DNA of 64,000 bases, taken from positions 124,001-188,000 of the forward strand of contig NZ_JACXWX010000004.1 in NCBI RefSeq assembly GCF_014764505.1, in the 5' to 3' direction. Under the pieces are notes generated by a model that saw only the letters and a list, made by a program, of their open reading frames with translations, was not told where the DNA came from and ran no database searches. Both the position numbers and the translations under genes were made by a program. Below are positions 36,082-46,539 of the stretch, in pieces (the first letter of the stretch is position 1; each line of letters begins with the position of its first letter). The DNA comes from Phormidium tenue FACHB-886. Lineage in GTDB: Bacteria; Cyanobacteriota; Cyanobacteriia; Elainellales; Elainellaceae.

Positions 36082-37252
36082 GCCATGCCTCGATCGCCTT
36101 GGTCAACAGGTCTAAATGAGCAAGCTGATGCTGACTGGAGAGGGCAAAGCGAATTCGCGACGTTCCGGGAGCAACCGTGGGTGGACGAATGGTGATAGCT
36201 AGAATCCCTTGTGCTTCCAGCCACTGCGAGAGCTGCAGCGTCTTTGCCTCGTCGCCCAAAACCAACGGTACAATCTGGCTGGTGGATTTGCCTGTTTCGT
36301 AGCTTAGCCTGTGCAGCCGCGATCGCAGCTTTTCGGCAAGATGAGCGAGGTGAGCGCGATCGGCTGCTAGGGTTGGCATTAAACTCAGAGCTGCCTCGAT
36401 CGCGCCGATGACAGCAGGCGGCAGGGCGGTTGTATAGATGAAGCCCGGACAGCAGTTAATGAGGTAATCCCGCAGCTTTGCCGAACAGGTGACAAATGCG
36501 CCAAACGCCCCAAACGCTTTGCCAAACGTCCCCACCACCAGATCGACATCTGCCCGATGCGCCGCCAGCCCCATGCCCTCTTGCCCCCATACGCCGATCG
36601 CATGAGCATCATCTAGATAGAGAATTGCGTTGTACTGCTGCGCCAGCTGCACCAGTGCTTCCACATCTGCCCGATCTCCATCCATGCTGAAAACGGTTTC
36701 TGTGACGATCACCACCCGGCTGTACGACTGTCCCTTTTGCAGCGCCGCCTCTAGCTGGTTCAAATCATTGTGAGCATAACGCACGAACTTTGCCCGACTC
36801 GCCAAAACGCCCTGAAGCAGGCTGTTATGCACCAGCCGATCGCACAATACCAGCGATTGAGCATCCAGTAGCGCTGCCAAAATGGAAAAGTTTGCCTGAA
36901 AGCCAGAATTAAACAGCAGTGCGGCTTCTCGTCCGCAGGCGATCGCCAGTTTTTCCTCTAGCTGCTGGTGAATCTCGTAAGTGCCTGTTACCAGCCGAGA
37001 AGCAGTCGCGCCTGCGCCATATTTTGCCGTGTAGTCTTGGGCTGCTTGAATCAGCAGGGGATGTTTTGAAAGCCCCAAATAATCATTAGAGCTGAAGTTG
37101 AGCAGACGGCGACCCTGCTTGCAGACGTGAACGGCAGTCTCTGGGGTAATGGCTTGCAGCGATCGGAGGCGTTGCGCTTCTGCCCGTTCTGCTAGGGCAC
37201 GATCGACGAAAGCAAACTTGTCGCGGTGAGCCTGAAGAGAAAAATTAGCCAT
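36071..37252 (-). CDS. bioF: 8-amino-7-oxononanoate synthase
   Basis: 393 residues from ATG 37252 (MANFSLQAHRDKF); a longer frame reaches 37405. Signature segments include LLNFSSNDYLGLSKHPLL, GAGATASRLVTGTYEIHQQL, YLDDAHAIGVWG and the PLP-lysine region GTFGKAFGAFGAF. It condenses pimeloyl-ACP with alanine. It is the first gene of the biotin operon and overlaps the esterase gene by 11 bp. Confidence 0.95.
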   Translation of the reverse strand: MANFSLQAHRDKFAFVDRALAERAEAQRLRSLQAITPETAVHVCKQGRRLLNFSSNDYLGLSKHPLLIQAAQDYTAKYGAGATASRLVTGTYEIHQQLEEKLAIACGREAALLFNSGFQANFSILAALLDAQSLVLCDRLVHNSLLQGVLASRAKFVRYAHNDLNQLEAALQKGQSYSRVVIVTETVFSMDGDRADVEALVQLAQQYNAILYLDDAHAIGVWGQEGMGLAAHRADVDLVVGTFGKAFGAFGAFVTCSAKLRDYLINCCPGFIYTTALPPAVIGAIEAALSLMPTLAADRAHLAHLAEKLRSRLHRLSYETGKSTSQIVPLVLGDEAKTLQLSQWLEAQGILAITIRPPTVAPGTSRIRFALSSQHQLAHLDLLTKAIEAWHEQ

Positions 37253-37483
37253 ATGCTCAATAGTACAGCTCCTTTTTGCCAAAAGCTGAAGCAAAGCGCT
37301 GGGTGGCGATTGCCATAATACTGAAGACGTTTTTGTCCCAGTTCTAGCTTTCACCGTCAGGCGATCGACCCACCATTTGCGAGAGACTAATATCCTGGTA
37401 TACATTTATAAACCCATAGAGTCTGCTAAACAGGATCAAGCCATTGCGCGCTCGATTTATTAACCCCTCAAGGAGACTGACCC

Positions 37484-38842
37484 ATGACAGCCGCAGCCGC
37501 ACAAACCCTCGACTGGAACTCCTTTGTTGCAGAACTAGATGGCATTGAAGTCATCCGTGAGCCGAGTCAGGTTGCCAAACTCTCAAAGGACTACTACACC
37601 TACAGCCCAATTCTGGTGTCGCTGCTGGCAGATAAGGTAGGCGATCTGGTGGTGCGTCCGGCAAGCGAGGCAGAGGTTTTGAAAGTGGCGCAGGTCTGCG
37701 TCAAACATCGGATCCCGATCACTGTGCGCGGAGCCGGAACCGGGAACTATGGGCAGTGTGTGCCGCTACAGGGGGGCGTGATTCTCGACCTGACTAAAAT
37801 GCAGGCGGTGAAATGGGTGAAGCCGGGTTTGGCCTGCGTTGAACCGGGGGCAAAGCTAGCGGCGATCGACAAACAAACTCGCGAAACAGGCTGGGAGATC
37901 CGCATGGCTCCCTCCACCTATCGGACTGCGACAATCGGCGGCTTCATTGCGGGCGGCAGCGGCGGCATTGGCTCGATTACCTATGGGCAGCTGCGCGATC
38001 GCGGCAACCTGAATGCCGTTCGCGTGGTGACCATGGAAGATACCCCACGTGTGATTGAGCTACGCGGCGATGAGGTGCAAAAGGTGAACCACGCCTATGG
38101 TACGAACGGCATCATTGCCGAACTCGAAATTCCGCTTGGGGCAGCTTATCCTTGGGCAGAGCTAATCGTCACCTTCTCAGATTTTATGACGGCAGCCCGG
38201 TTTGGACAGTCCTTAGGCGACTCCGATGGCATCATCAAAAAGCTGATCTCGATCCACGCTGCCCCGATCGCCAACTATTTCGCTGCGCTAAAGAACTATA
38301 TTCCGTCTGATAGCCACTGTGCCCTGCTGATGATCGCTGAGTCGAGCTTAGAGCCGTTTGGCGAACTGGTGAAGGAGTTCGGCGGAACGATCGTCTACCA
38401 AAAATCGGCGCAAGAAGCCAGCAAAGGCACGATGCTGTGCGAATATACCTGGAACCACACAACGCTCCACGCCCGCAGCGTTGACCCAACGCTGACCTAT
38501 CTGCAAACTCTGTTTCCGCCCGACAAGGAGCTGAAGCTACTGGAGCATATGTATCAACACTTTGGCAATGAAGTGATGATACATCTAGAGTTTTTGCGAA
38601 CAGGTGGAACGGCGGTACCTGCCGCTTTACAGATTGTGCGGTATACAACGGCAGAACGGCTGCAAGACATCATTAAGTATCACGAAGAGAACGGCGCATT
38701 TATTGCCAACCCGCATACATACATCCTGGAGGACGGCGGACGGAAGGCGATCGATCCCATTCAGCTAGCCTTTAAAGAGAAGGTCGATCCCTACGGACTA
38801 CTAAACCCTGGCAAGATGAAAGCCTGGGAACAAAGAGGCTGA
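37484..38842 (+). CDS. FAD-binding oxidoreductase (GlcD-like)
   Basis: 452 residues. The N-terminal FAD domain of the PCMH/vanillyl-alcohol-oxidase type is seen in DLVVRPASEAEVLKVAQVCV, TVRGAGTGNYGQCVPLQGG and the phosphate loop IGGFIAGGSGGIGSITYG. The C-terminus ends PYGLLNPGKM, standard for the family. It likely oxidises a 2-hydroxyacid or related compound. AAGGAG lies 11 bases before the ATG. It is diverged from bioF across about 230 bp. Confidence 0.85.
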   Translation: MTAAAAQTLDWNSFVAELDGIEVIREPSQVAKLSKDYYTYSPILVSLLADKVGDLVVRPASEAEVLKVAQVCVKHRIPITVRGAGTGNYGQCVPLQGGVILDLTKMQAVKWVKPGLACVEPGAKLAAIDKQTRETGWEIRMAPSTYRTATIGGFIAGGSGGIGSITYGQLRDRGNLNAVRVVTMEDTPRVIELRGDEVQKVNHAYGTNGIIAELEIPLGAAYPWAELIVTFSDFMTAARFGQSLGDSDGIIKKLISIHAAPIANYFAALKNYIPSDSHCALLMIAESSLEPFGELVKEFGGTIVYQKSAQEASKGTMLCEYTWNHTTLHARSVDPTLTYLQTLFPPDKELKLLEHMYQHFGNEVMIHLEFLRTGGTAVPAALQIVRYTTAERLQDIIKYHEENGAFIANPHTYILEDGGRKAIDPIQLAFKEKVDPYGLLNPGKMKAWEQRG

Positions 38843-38911
38843 ATGGAGCCAAGCAGGAAATTACTCCAGCACTCCAGCTAGATCCCTGCTGCCGAAATAC
38901 TGCAAAAAGTG

Positions 38912-38943
38912 AAAATCTGCGCTTTGTACAAAGCGCAGATTTT
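38912..38943. terminator. Bidirectional terminator
   Basis: A 32-bp perfect palindrome with arms AAAATCTGCGCTTT and its complement around GTAC, flanked by A-run and T-run. It lies between the convergent flavoprotein and HU genes and should stop transcription from both. Confidence 0.85.
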
Positions 38944-38997
38944 CGCCATATGAGCCGTGCAGTGCACGGCTTGTAAACATTTGAGTAACGTAAGACG

Positions 38998-39273
38998 CTA
39001 CTCCGCAACCTTTTCTTTAAACAATTTGCCTGCCGAGAAGGCAGGAACCGTTGTTGCTGCAATTTTGATCGCTTTGCCCGTTTGGGGATTACGTCCTTCA
39101 CGGGCAGCACGCTGGCGGGGCTCAAACGTCCCAAATCCAACGAGCGTAACCTTTTCTCCTGCTGCCACTGCCTCCATAATCGCGTCGATCGTCGCGGTCA
39201 GGACGGCATCGGCATCCTTTTTACTAGTTTGGGTTTTACTAGCAATTGCATCAACCAATTCACCTTTGTTCAT
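38998..39273 (-). CDS. hup: HU-family nucleoid protein
   Basis: 91 residues from ATG 39273 (MNKGELVDAIA); upstream in-frame ATGs are poorer. The beta-arm sequence is TLVGFGTFEPRQRAAREGRN followed by PQTGKAIKIAA, the signature of HU/IHF proteins. It bends and packages DNA as a homodimer. Confidence 0.96.
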   Translation of the reverse strand: MNKGELVDAIASKTQTSKKDADAVLTATIDAIMEAVAAGEKVTLVGFGTFEPRQRAAREGRNPQTGKAIKIAATTVPAFSAGKLFKEKVAE

Positions 39274-39673
39274 AGTCTGAAAGTCCATTGAAGGATGAAC
39301 GTCTAGAATTCTAATGCACATCACTGGTTATGGGGCTGTTTTGAACCTTCTCGATTTTGAAGAAACGTTGCAAATCAGCCAAACAGATGTGGGCAATCTT
39401 GCCAGAAAAAGACTGGGCAAGTGCCCTGCTGCTTCTACTTTCGACCCTCTGGCAGAGGTATTTTGATTTGTACCCAATAATATACTTCATCGCTTACTGT
39501 AGCCTCCACATGATGCGACTTTGAATTAACTAATCTAAATCATGTGTTAATCGCAGCAAATCTAATGAACAACTCAGCCGCTTGACGGCTAAACTTGCAT
39601 GAACTTAGCCCAGCTCCATTGCCTTAGCCTTGAGCAGAGCCTCCTGCAAGTACGGCCCTGACGATCGCACCTT
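39274..39673. other. Intergenic region
   Basis: About 400 bp holding the HU promoter side. At 39605-39665 on the minus strand a short open stretch reads PYLQEALLKAKAMELG and stops; it looks like a protein C-terminus but has no start, and may be a gene remnant. The acetyltransferase stop is embedded in a small hairpin GCACCT/AGGTGC at about 39663-39679. Confidence 0.35.
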
Positions 39674-40138
39674 TCACAGGTGCTTTTCCATGACGTAATT
39701 CGTGAACGTTTCACCCCGGCGAGTAACCTGCTGCTCCTGGACAACCGAAAACCCCATGCGCTGGAAAAACGGCTTTGCGGTAATGCTTGCTTCAGTAAAC
39801 AAGCGGCTCACGGGCAATTCAACCGCTTTTGCTTCGATCGCCCGATAGATTTGGCTACCGACTCCGCAACGCTGGTAGTTTTTATGGCAATAGAAGCAGT
39901 CGATGTGACCATTCGGCTCTAGTTCTCCGAACCCTGCAATCACACCCTCATCATCAGCAACATAGGTGAATCGGCTTGAACACACCTCTGCCCAGTTTCT
40001 AAAGTGAATGTCGTCAGGTGCCCATGCCTGAACTTGGCTGCTTGAGTAATCGCCAAGATTGATTTCCCGGACTGTTTCGTAAAACAGCCGTGCTATCTGT
40101 TCAGCATCTTGTGTTTCAAACAAGCGTATCCTGATCAC
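39674..40138 (-). CDS. GNAT-family acetyltransferase
   Basis: 154 residues from GTG 40138, preferred because AGGAG lies five bases upstream and the protein then starts MIRIRLFETQDAEQIARLFY. The acetyl-CoA loop is YQRCGVGSQIYRAIE and a C-terminal motif is PFFQRMGFSVVQEQ. The family acetylates small molecules or proteins; the substrate is unknown. Confidence 0.85.
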   Translation of the reverse strand: MIRIRLFETQDAEQIARLFYETVREINLGDYSSSQVQAWAPDDIHFRNWAEVCSSRFTYVADDEGVIAGFGELEPNGHIDCFYCHKNYQRCGVGSQIYRAIEAKAVELPVSRLFTEASITAKPFFQRMGFSVVQEQQVTRRGETFTNYVMEKHL

Positions 40139-40272
40139 GATCGCTCCTGGGTAATTGAACTGTATCCCTAGCATCCCTAGCAAAAATAGAAGCTATCTAG
40201 ATGCCCGAATTGCTTAGCAACAGGCGTCTGGCAATTCCGTGCAGCTTGCTCGTTCTGCTGCACAGGCAATAG

Positions 40273-40770
40273 CTATGCTGCGCCGATCTCCCATCTCCAT
40301 AAACGCCCATCTTCAGGGTCGATCGTCTCTGAGACTTTGGTCATCCCACACTTTTCTAAAACCCTAGCCGATGCATTGGGTTCTGCCAGCGTATGAGCGC
40401 AAACACAATCAACCAACTTAGACTCAAACGCTATCTCAATAAGTTGCTGTACTGCAGAAGTCGCAAAACCTCTACCCTGGTAGCTTGGGGCCACAGCATA
40501 ACCAATCTCCACTGTGCGCTGAGAATCAGGAGCAGATTTGAAGCCTCCAAGCCCAACTAACGCCCGATCAGGCTGAAAAAGAAATTGATAGGGCAGCCAC
40601 GGATGCCAAATTTGCGAATCCTGCATCTGGGTCAGAATGTACTGAAGCGCTCCCTCAAAGGGCATGTATCCATCAACTACCTGAAATCCATACGCTTTTT
40701 GAAAAGCATCTGCATCCTCAATCAGCTTTTCAAGGTGTTCAATAGAACAAGGAATAATTTCTACAGCCAC
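40273..40770 (-). CDS. GNAT-family acetyltransferase (RimJ/RimL-like)
   Basis: 165 residues from GTG 40770, which has GAGGAAG nine bases upstream; a TTG at 40794 is the alternative. The acetyl-CoA loop is YQGRGFATSAVQQLIEIAF and the C-terminal segment NASARVLEKCGMTKV is typical of RimJ/RimL-like enzymes. Substrate unknown. It is in tandem with another GNAT gene but shares little sequence with it. Confidence 0.85.
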   Translation of the reverse strand: MAVEIIPCSIEHLEKLIEDADAFQKAYGFQVVDGYMPFEGALQYILTQMQDSQIWHPWLPYQFLFQPDRALVGLGGFKSAPDSQRTVEIGYAVAPSYQGRGFATSAVQQLIEIAFESKLVDCVCAHTLAEPNASARVLEKCGMTKVSETIDPEDGRLWRWEIGAA

Positions 40771-41020
40771 GATTTGGTCTTCCTCACCTTGCAATTCTTT
40801 CCGCTTGGGACACTGTGCTTAGGACGTTTCTGGGTGTCCGGCATCAACAAAAATGTTTCTGTCCTGATCGCTGTCGCGATTGCTATAACCATTACAACCT
40901 GAAAACTCAGCTTCAAACACCACTCCGACTGAAGCTCAGACTTTCTCCGATCTTTTCTGACTGACGATCGAGGAAGCGCTCTTTATTCTGGGCATAGAAG
41001 ACTTTAAACGGAGTTGCTAC

Positions 41021-41509
41021 ATGATTCGCCATATCTCAATTGACGCTCATGATCCATTACGGGTTGCTACCGTTCTAGCAGAAATCTGGAACGGCAAAGC
41101 CTATCAATTCTTCTATCCCGGCAGCTACAACGTGTTGCCCTTTGATCGCTATGGCACTGCCGTTGTGGTGTTTCCTCTAGGAACAGTTTGGGCTCCGGGT
41201 GCTGATACTCAAGCCGCTCAACTGGTGCCATCTACATCTACCAATCTGGTGGCTGTTCATGCTGCAATTTCGGTTCCCATCGCTCAGCAGCAGATCGAAC
41301 AGATTGGACAACGGGAGGGGTGGCGTGTTTTGACTCGCAAGCAGGGAGACGGTGCCTTTAGGCTCGTTGAAATGTGGCTAGAGAATCGCATCTTGTTCGA
41401 GTTTTTGCCACCCGGATTTGAAGCTGAATATTTGCAGACGATGCAGCCAGAGATGATGGAGCAAATTTTAGGACAGCCAATTCAGCCCGCAGCAACGTCG
41501 ATCGCTTGA
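41021..41509 (+). CDS. Conserved protein, possible VOC-like fold
   Basis: 162 residues starting MIRHISIDAHDPLRVATVLA. The opening strand-helix pattern and IPIAQQQIEQIG-type helix-strand pattern near residue 85 recall vicinal-oxygen-chelate proteins, but no metal triad is obvious. The C-terminus (FLPPGFEAEYLQTMQPEMME) is polar. I cannot assign a function. Confidence 0.6.
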   Translation: MIRHISIDAHDPLRVATVLAEIWNGKAYQFFYPGSYNVLPFDRYGTAVVVFPLGTVWAPGADTQAAQLVPSTSTNLVAVHAAISVPIAQQQIEQIGQREGWRVLTRKQGDGAFRLVEMWLENRILFEFLPPGFEAEYLQTMQPEMMEQILGQPIQPAATSIA

Positions 41510-41754
41510 TCATTGATCTCAGCAATCCAGGCACAACAGCCTGTTTCTAGCAGCCTGACAACTGGCTTTCAAGTAATGCCAAGTTCAGCAATTTCTTCGC
41601 GGGATTGATAATTGAGGGTATTAAGTGTTGAATACCCTAGCGCTTCGCGCACAAACTTGGACTTCGCTTATCTAAGCAGCTTATCTAAGCACAGAATCAC
41701 CTGCAGACGAACCACTAGAAACATCCCTGGGTAGGAGGTATTTCAGCTCAGTGT

Positions 41755-42585
41755 TCAAGAATAGCCTGATGCGATCGCATCGGTACGCTCAACCTGATAA
41801 ACGAAATCAAGCAAAATTGATGCAAATTTTTCGGGATACCAGAGCCCCCATTCGTGAAAACCTTCTTCTACAGTCGTTAATCTGACATCTGGAATCTCTG
41901 CAGCCATTTCCCGAGCGGCAGACAATGGTGTAGTCAAGTCTTTTTCTGACCATAACAACAGGCAAGGAGCTTCAATTTTGGGCAACAGATGTTTTAGCTC
42001 GACCTGTAGTGAAAGTAGTAACGCTTGAATAATGTTTCCCGTATTAAACAAAAGGTTATGAGAAAAGACCTGAGGAATATCCACCAATTTCAGTTTCAGC
42101 CCTGGAAGAAGGAACTGAGCTGTCATTTCAACTGCTCTTCGCGGTACGACTTCAGGAATAGATACACGCGGGATACCTGTACTATCTACTAGAACCAGGC
42201 TTTTTACTCTATGTGGAACCAGAGCAGATAAAGTAATTCCAATTCCTCCTCCAAATGAATGCCCGACCAGATGCACTTGTTGAAGATCTAAGGCGTCCAG
42301 GAACGAAAGCAGAAATTTAGCATAGGTATCGTAGTCTGGAATAAGTTTAGGGTAGGACGAGCGGGCAAAACTTGGCAGGTCAGGCGCAAGCACAAGGTGC
42401 TGCCGTGCCAGTAGCTTCAGAACTTCATGATAAGGTTCAGCAGAGATTCCCCAGCCGTGTAGAAACAGAATAGGAGTTGAATCTGCCTGTGACCCACCTT
42501 GTGTATAACAGATGGTGCAATCCTGTAGCTCAACATAATGATTGCTCAGTTGGGGTTGCAGCGTCGAAGCCTGATCGGAAATCAT
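41755..42585 (-). CDS. Alpha/beta hydrolase
   Basis: 276 residues from ATG 42585; in-frame codons continue upstream to 42675 but start with TTG. The oxyanion motif is FLHGWG, the nucleophile elbow GHSFGGG, the acid LLWSEKDLTTP and the histidine EGFHEWGLW, so the catalytic triad is complete. Substrate unknown; not linked to neighbours. Confidence 0.85.
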   Translation of the reverse strand: MISDQASTLQPQLSNHYVELQDCTICYTQGGSQADSTPILFLHGWGISAEPYHEVLKLLARQHLVLAPDLPSFARSSYPKLIPDYDTYAKFLLSFLDALDLQQVHLVGHSFGGGIGITLSALVPHRVKSLVLVDSTGIPRVSIPEVVPRRAVEMTAQFLLPGLKLKLVDIPQVFSHNLLFNTGNIIQALLLSLQVELKHLLPKIEAPCLLLWSEKDLTTPLSAAREMAAEIPDVRLTTVEEGFHEWGLWYPEKFASILLDFVYQVERTDAIASGYS

Positions 42586-42846
42586 GTGCCAATTACTTTG
42601 ACCGACAATGTGAATGTAACAAAGCTTAATAACTGGTGACACTTTCCAAAGAAATATAGTGCTGCTGGCAGTCAATTGTTTTGTAGACCTTGCAGCCTAA
42701 CTGTTGCCCATCAGCTGCCGCAGATCGCCTCTACATCAACACCGTCAGTTTCCAACGGTTAGTCTGCATAGCAACCAATTACTCAACCTGCCCCGACCCC
42801 TTCTGTTCGCCTACAATCAAATCTATACAGTCAAAAATATTGTGAC

Positions 42847-43422
42847 GTGTCCAATTCTCCCAATCCTGAAGTACAACCGCTGACCCGACCTCAGCTCCTA
42901 CTTACTATGGGAATTACAGCGATCGTGCTGCTGGTCATTGCTCGGCTCTGGCTGCTGTTCGATCAATCGATTGAGATGTTGCCCTTGAAGTGGACAGGAT
43001 TTTCTTTAGGGTTAGGAGTCGGGCTAGGGATTGGCATTACGATCGCAAGCAGCATTGCTTATCGTTTCTGGGTAAACTACCGCCACAGCGCCGATTATTA
43101 CTTAGAACTCGTGGTGAAGCCACTGGCGCTGTTAGATGTGGTCTGGCTGGGGCTATTGCCTGGGATGAGCGAGGAGCTGCTGTTTCGGGGTGTGATGTTG
43201 CCTGCCATCGGGCTGAATTGGTTTGGTTTAGTGATAACTAGCCTCTGCTTTGGCGTACTGCACTTCACTAGCTCACAGCAGTGGTCGTATGTTATCTGGG
43301 CAACGATCGTTGGCGGCGTTCTGGGATGGTGTGCCTTGGAGACTGGGAATCTGTTGATTCCGATCGTCGCTCACATTACAGCAAACTTCATTTCGGGCTG
43401 TGTTTGGAAGCTCAACCACTAA
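42847..43422 (+). CDS. CPBP intramembrane metalloprotease
   Basis: 191 residues from GTG 42847. Hydrophobic spans are at about 16-37, 48-70, 88-110, 124-140 and 150-185. Conserved motifs are EELLFRG (the glutamates), LCFGVLHF and IVAHITANF, the three signature positions of the CPBP (Abi/CAAX protease-like) family. It probably cleaves a membrane substrate. The gene overlaps no neighbour; the aldolase gene follows at 38 bp. Confidence 0.88.
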   Translation: MSNSPNPEVQPLTRPQLLLTMGITAIVLLVIARLWLLFDQSIEMLPLKWTGFSLGLGVGLGIGITIASSIAYRFWVNYRHSADYYLELVVKPLALLDVVWLGLLPGMSEELLFRGVMLPAIGLNWFGLVITSLCFGVLHFTSSQQWSYVIWATIVGGVLGWCALETGNLLIPIVAHITANFISGCVWKLNH

Positions 43423-43459
43423 AATGAGGGGCAATCGTTGTGACGCTCCTCCTTCTCCT

Positions 43460-44242
43460 ATGCTTCAACTCAATTTACCTGAGACTCAACCCGATCTACC
43501 CAAATTGCCTGTCTTCAACTCTCCTGCAGAAGAACGGCTGCACCGCAAGCAGAGACTTGCTGCCGCTCTGCGCCTGTTTGCCCGATACGGCTTTGACGAA
43601 GGCGTAGCAGGACATATCACCGCTCGTGACCCAGAGTTAGCTGACCATTTTTGGGTCAATCCTTTTGGCATGTACTTTGGACACATCCGCGTTTCCGATC
43701 TGCTGTTGGTCAACCACAAAGGTGAAGTGGTGGAAGGCGATCGCCCCGTCAATGCTGCCGCCTTTGCCATTCATTCCCAAATTCATATTGCCCGCCCAGA
43801 TGTGGTTGCCGCCGCGCACTCTCACTCGCTCTATGGCAAAGCCTTTTCGTCGCTGGGGCGGTTGCTCGATCCCATCACGCAAGACGCCTGCTCTTTCTAT
43901 GACGATCATGCAGTCTTCGATGACTATACAGGCGTTGTCCTATCTACCGATGAAGGACAACGGATCGCCGCAACCTTGGGCGAGCGCAAGGCTCTAATTT
44001 TACGCAATCACGGCTTGCTCAGCGTCGGGCGATCGGTAGACGAAGCAGCTTGGTGGTTTATCACCCTCGATCGCTCCTGTCAGGCACAGCTTGCCGCTGA
44101 GGCAGTTGGCAAACCCGTTTTGATCGATCCAGATGTGGCAAGCCTCACTTTTAGCCAGGTCGGGTCGCACTATATGGGTTGGTTTAGCTTCCAGTCGCTC
44201 TACGACAAAATTGTGGGGCTAGAGCCAGATTTGCTGGACTAA
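43460..44242 (+). CDS. Class II aldolase/adducin-family protein
   Basis: 260 residues from ATG 43460; ATG 43424 is also possible, and neither has a clear Shine-Dalgarno. Family segments are FARYGFDEGVAGHITARDPE, FAIHSQIHIARPDVVAAAHS with HSHS as zinc ligands, and LILRNHGLLSVGRSVDEAAW with the third histidine. Such proteins cleave sugar phosphates or act as dehydratases. A terminator follows. Confidence 0.85.
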   Translation: MLQLNLPETQPDLPKLPVFNSPAEERLHRKQRLAAALRLFARYGFDEGVAGHITARDPELADHFWVNPFGMYFGHIRVSDLLLVNHKGEVVEGDRPVNAAAFAIHSQIHIARPDVVAAAHSHSLYGKAFSSLGRLLDPITQDACSFYDDHAVFDDYTGVVLSTDEGQRIAATLGERKALILRNHGLLSVGRSVDEAAWWFITLDRSCQAQLAAEAVGKPVLIDPDVASLTFSQVGSHYMGWFSFQSLYDKIVGLEPDLLD

Positions 44243-44268
44243 CGCAGAATTGCCCAACTATTCACATT

Positions 44269-44300
44269 ATTGGGGGTAGCGTACTGCGCCACCCCCAATT
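44269..44300 (+). terminator. Terminator after the aldolase gene
   Basis: ATTGGGGGT pairs with ACCCCCAAT around a short loop, followed by TTTTC. It begins 27 bp after the stop at 44242. Confidence 0.75.
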
Positions 44301-44892
44301 TTCTTAACCCATCTGCTTGTTCATCCAGAATGGAAGAGTGGCTGGCTGTATGTCAAGAAAGATTGCGGTTAAGCAATGCAGTTGCTTTACATTTGCAGGT
44401 TTGGCAGCTGTGATCTGGATCACAAGTTTTCTTCAAATTCAAAGCTTTCAGGCTTTTTAGGAGATCTCTTATGCTTCACGTTTCGAAATATTAATTAAAG
44501 GTATGATATATTTTCACGGGCTAGCTTAAATTAACTTAACATTTGAGCTATGCTGAGATTGCCGGCATAGATAGGTACATCTTCCTACTGATTCACCTTT
44601 AGCTGAATGCAAGTGTTCTTGCTTAAGTCTCTTGCTTAGTTTGTGAAGGACGTTTTGTGGGAAAGGTGCAAAGGTCACGCCCTCTTAGTCTCTGGTCTAG
44701 CCTCTAGGACAGTTCGCCCTAAGACTTCTCCGCTTCAGATTAATGGGTTTAGCGGCATTGAGCGTTGCTCGTAGTGCGTTCAAGTGCGAGAGTGCCCCGC
44801 ATCATCCCATTTCAGTGATATGCCCTCTTTTGCAGACTGAGCGATCTTCAAGTCCTCTACAACCTCAAACTTTATTTGGGTAGGCTCTCACC
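44301..44892. other. Long leader region before ndhD
   Basis: About 590 bp. Several AT-rich stretches near 44480-44580 could hold promoters, and the ATG of ndhD follows CTCTCACC without a strong Shine-Dalgarno. No gene, tRNA or clear riboswitch is visible. Confidence 0.4.
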
Positions 44893-46497
44893 ATGAGTAT
44901 GCAATTTCCCTGGCTAACCGTTCTCATCCTCTTGCCGCTGCTGGCAGCGCTGCCCATTCCCTTCATACCAGATAAAGAGGGTAAGACTGTGCGCTCCTAT
45001 GCGCTGGGAGTTGGTCTAACTGAATTTACGCTGATTATTTACACCTTCTGGAAGCACTACACCCTAAGCGATGCTAGCTTCCAGCTTGCCGAAAGCTATC
45101 CCTGGGTTCCTCAAATCGGGCTGAATTGGTCAGTCGCTGTCGATGGTTTATCGATGCCTCTGGTGATTCTGACAGGGCTAGTCACCACGCTAGCGATCTT
45201 CGCCTCCTGGAAAATTTCCTACAAGCCTCGCCTGTTCTACTTCCTGATGCTGCTCATGTACAGCGCTCAAATCGGGGTATTTGTGGCGCAAGACATGCTG
45301 CTGTTTTTCCTGATGTGGGAGCTGGAACTGGTTCCGGTTTACCTGCTGATTGCGACTTGGGGCGGACAGCGTCGCCAGTATGCTGCAACGAAATTTATTC
45401 TGTATACCGCAGTCGCTTCTATTTTCATCCTAGTGGCGGCACTGGCGATGGCGTTCTACGGAGACACCGTTACCTTCAATATGCAGGAGCTGGGGCTAAA
45501 GCAATACTCGCTGGGCTTCGAGGTCTTGATGTATTCTGCCTTCCTGGTTGCTTTTGGGGTCAAGCTGCCGATCTTCCCGCTGCATACCTGGTTACCAGAT
45601 GCCCATAGCGAAGCGCCCGCTCCTGTCTCCATGATTTTGGCAGGTGTGCTGCTGAAGATGGCAGGATATGCGCTGATTCGCATCAATATTGAAATGCTGC
45701 CCGATGCCCACGTGTATTTTGCACCTGTGCTGGCGGTTCTGGGTGCAGTGAGCGTGGTGTATGCCTCGTTGACGGCTTTTGCCCAAACGAATTTGAAGCG
45801 ACGCTTGGCGTATTCTTCGATCGCCCACATGGGGTTTGTGCTGATCGGCATTTCTGCCTTCACCAGCCTGGGTTTGAGTGGTGCAGTCCTGCAGATGGTC
45901 TCGCATGGGCTAATTGCCGCTAGTCTGTTCTTCCTGGCTGGCGTAGCATACGATCGCACTCACACGCTGATGATGGACGAAATGGGTGGCATGGCGAAAC
46001 AAATGCCGACGGTGTTCGCGCTATTTACGGCTGGCTCCATGGCTTCTTTAGCCCTGCCTGGAATGAGCGGTTTTGTGGGAGAAATCTCGGTGTTCTTGGG
46101 TTTTGCGACCAGCGATGCCTACAGCACAGTCTTTAAGGTGGCGATCGTCTCTCTGGCGGCAGTTGGCGTCATCCTCGCGCCGATTTATCTGCTCTCCATG
46201 CTGCGGAATGTCTTTTATGGAGCAGAGAATACCGAGCTGACAGCGCACACCACGCTAACCGACAGCAAACCGCGTGAAGCCTTTATTGCGCTCTGCTTGC
46301 TGATTCCCATCATTGGGATTGGCGTTTATCCAAAACTAGCCACCCAAATCTACGATGCCAAAACGGTAGAGGTTGCAACTCAAGCCCGCCAAGTCCTGCC
46401 GATTCTGGCAGCGCAGCCGCTAGATCAGTTCAAGCCTTCTGTCATTGCGGCTCCGTCGATCGGTGCAGTGGAAGAGCTGGCAAGTCTGGCAGAGTAG
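44893..46497 (+). CDS. ndhD: NAD(P)H dehydrogenase subunit D (NdhD/NuoM)
   Basis: 534 residues, about 14 membrane spans. It starts [19 protein letters not shown] and carries the NuoM proton-channel signature: E in [16 protein letters not shown] in [20 protein letters not shown], and H/K residues in the discontinuous helices ([14 protein letters not shown]). It is a proton-pumping subunit of thylakoid NDH-1. The N-terminus looks like the respiratory D1/D2 type instead of the CO2-uptake D3/D4 type. It stands alone, as ndhD genes often do in cyanobacteria. Confidence 0.95.
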   Translation: MSMQFPWLTVLILLPLLAALPIPFIPDKEGKTVRSYALGVGLTEFTLIIYTFWKHYTLSDASFQLAESYPWVPQIGLNWSVAVDGLSMPLVILTGLVTTLAIFASWKISYKPRLFYFLMLLMYSAQIGVFVAQDMLLFFLMWELELVPVYLLIATWGGQRRQYAATKFILYTAVASIFILVAALAMAFYGDTVTFNMQELGLKQYSLGFEVLMYSAFLVAFGVKLPIFPLHTWLPDAHSEAPAPVSMILAGVLLKMAGYALIRINIEMLPDAHVYFAPVLAVLGAVSVVYASLTAFAQTNLKRRLAYSSIAHMGFVLIGISAFTSLGLSGAVLQMVSHGLIAASLFFLAGVAYDRTHTLMMDEMGGMAKQMPTVFALFTAGSMASLALPGMSGFVGEISVFLGFATSDAYSTVFKVAIVSLAAVGVILAPIYLLSMLRNVFYGAENTELTAHTTLTDSKPREAFIALCLLIPIIGIGVYPKLATQIYDAKTVEVATQARQVLPILAAQPLDQFKPSVIAAPSIGAVEELASLAE

Positions 46498-46539
46498 CTT
46501 AATACAAGCACAACACAGATGCTACGCCATTAAAAGAAT

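Noticed and set aside
39605-39665. PYLQEALLKAKAMELG-type peptide after the GNAT gene
   Set aside because: It looks like a protein end but is only about 20 codons long with no start and no visible rest of the gene; left as a possible remnant.
45456-45959. Long antisense frame inside ndhD
   Set aside because: It mirrors a strongly conserved membrane gene; the frame is an effect of its codon use.
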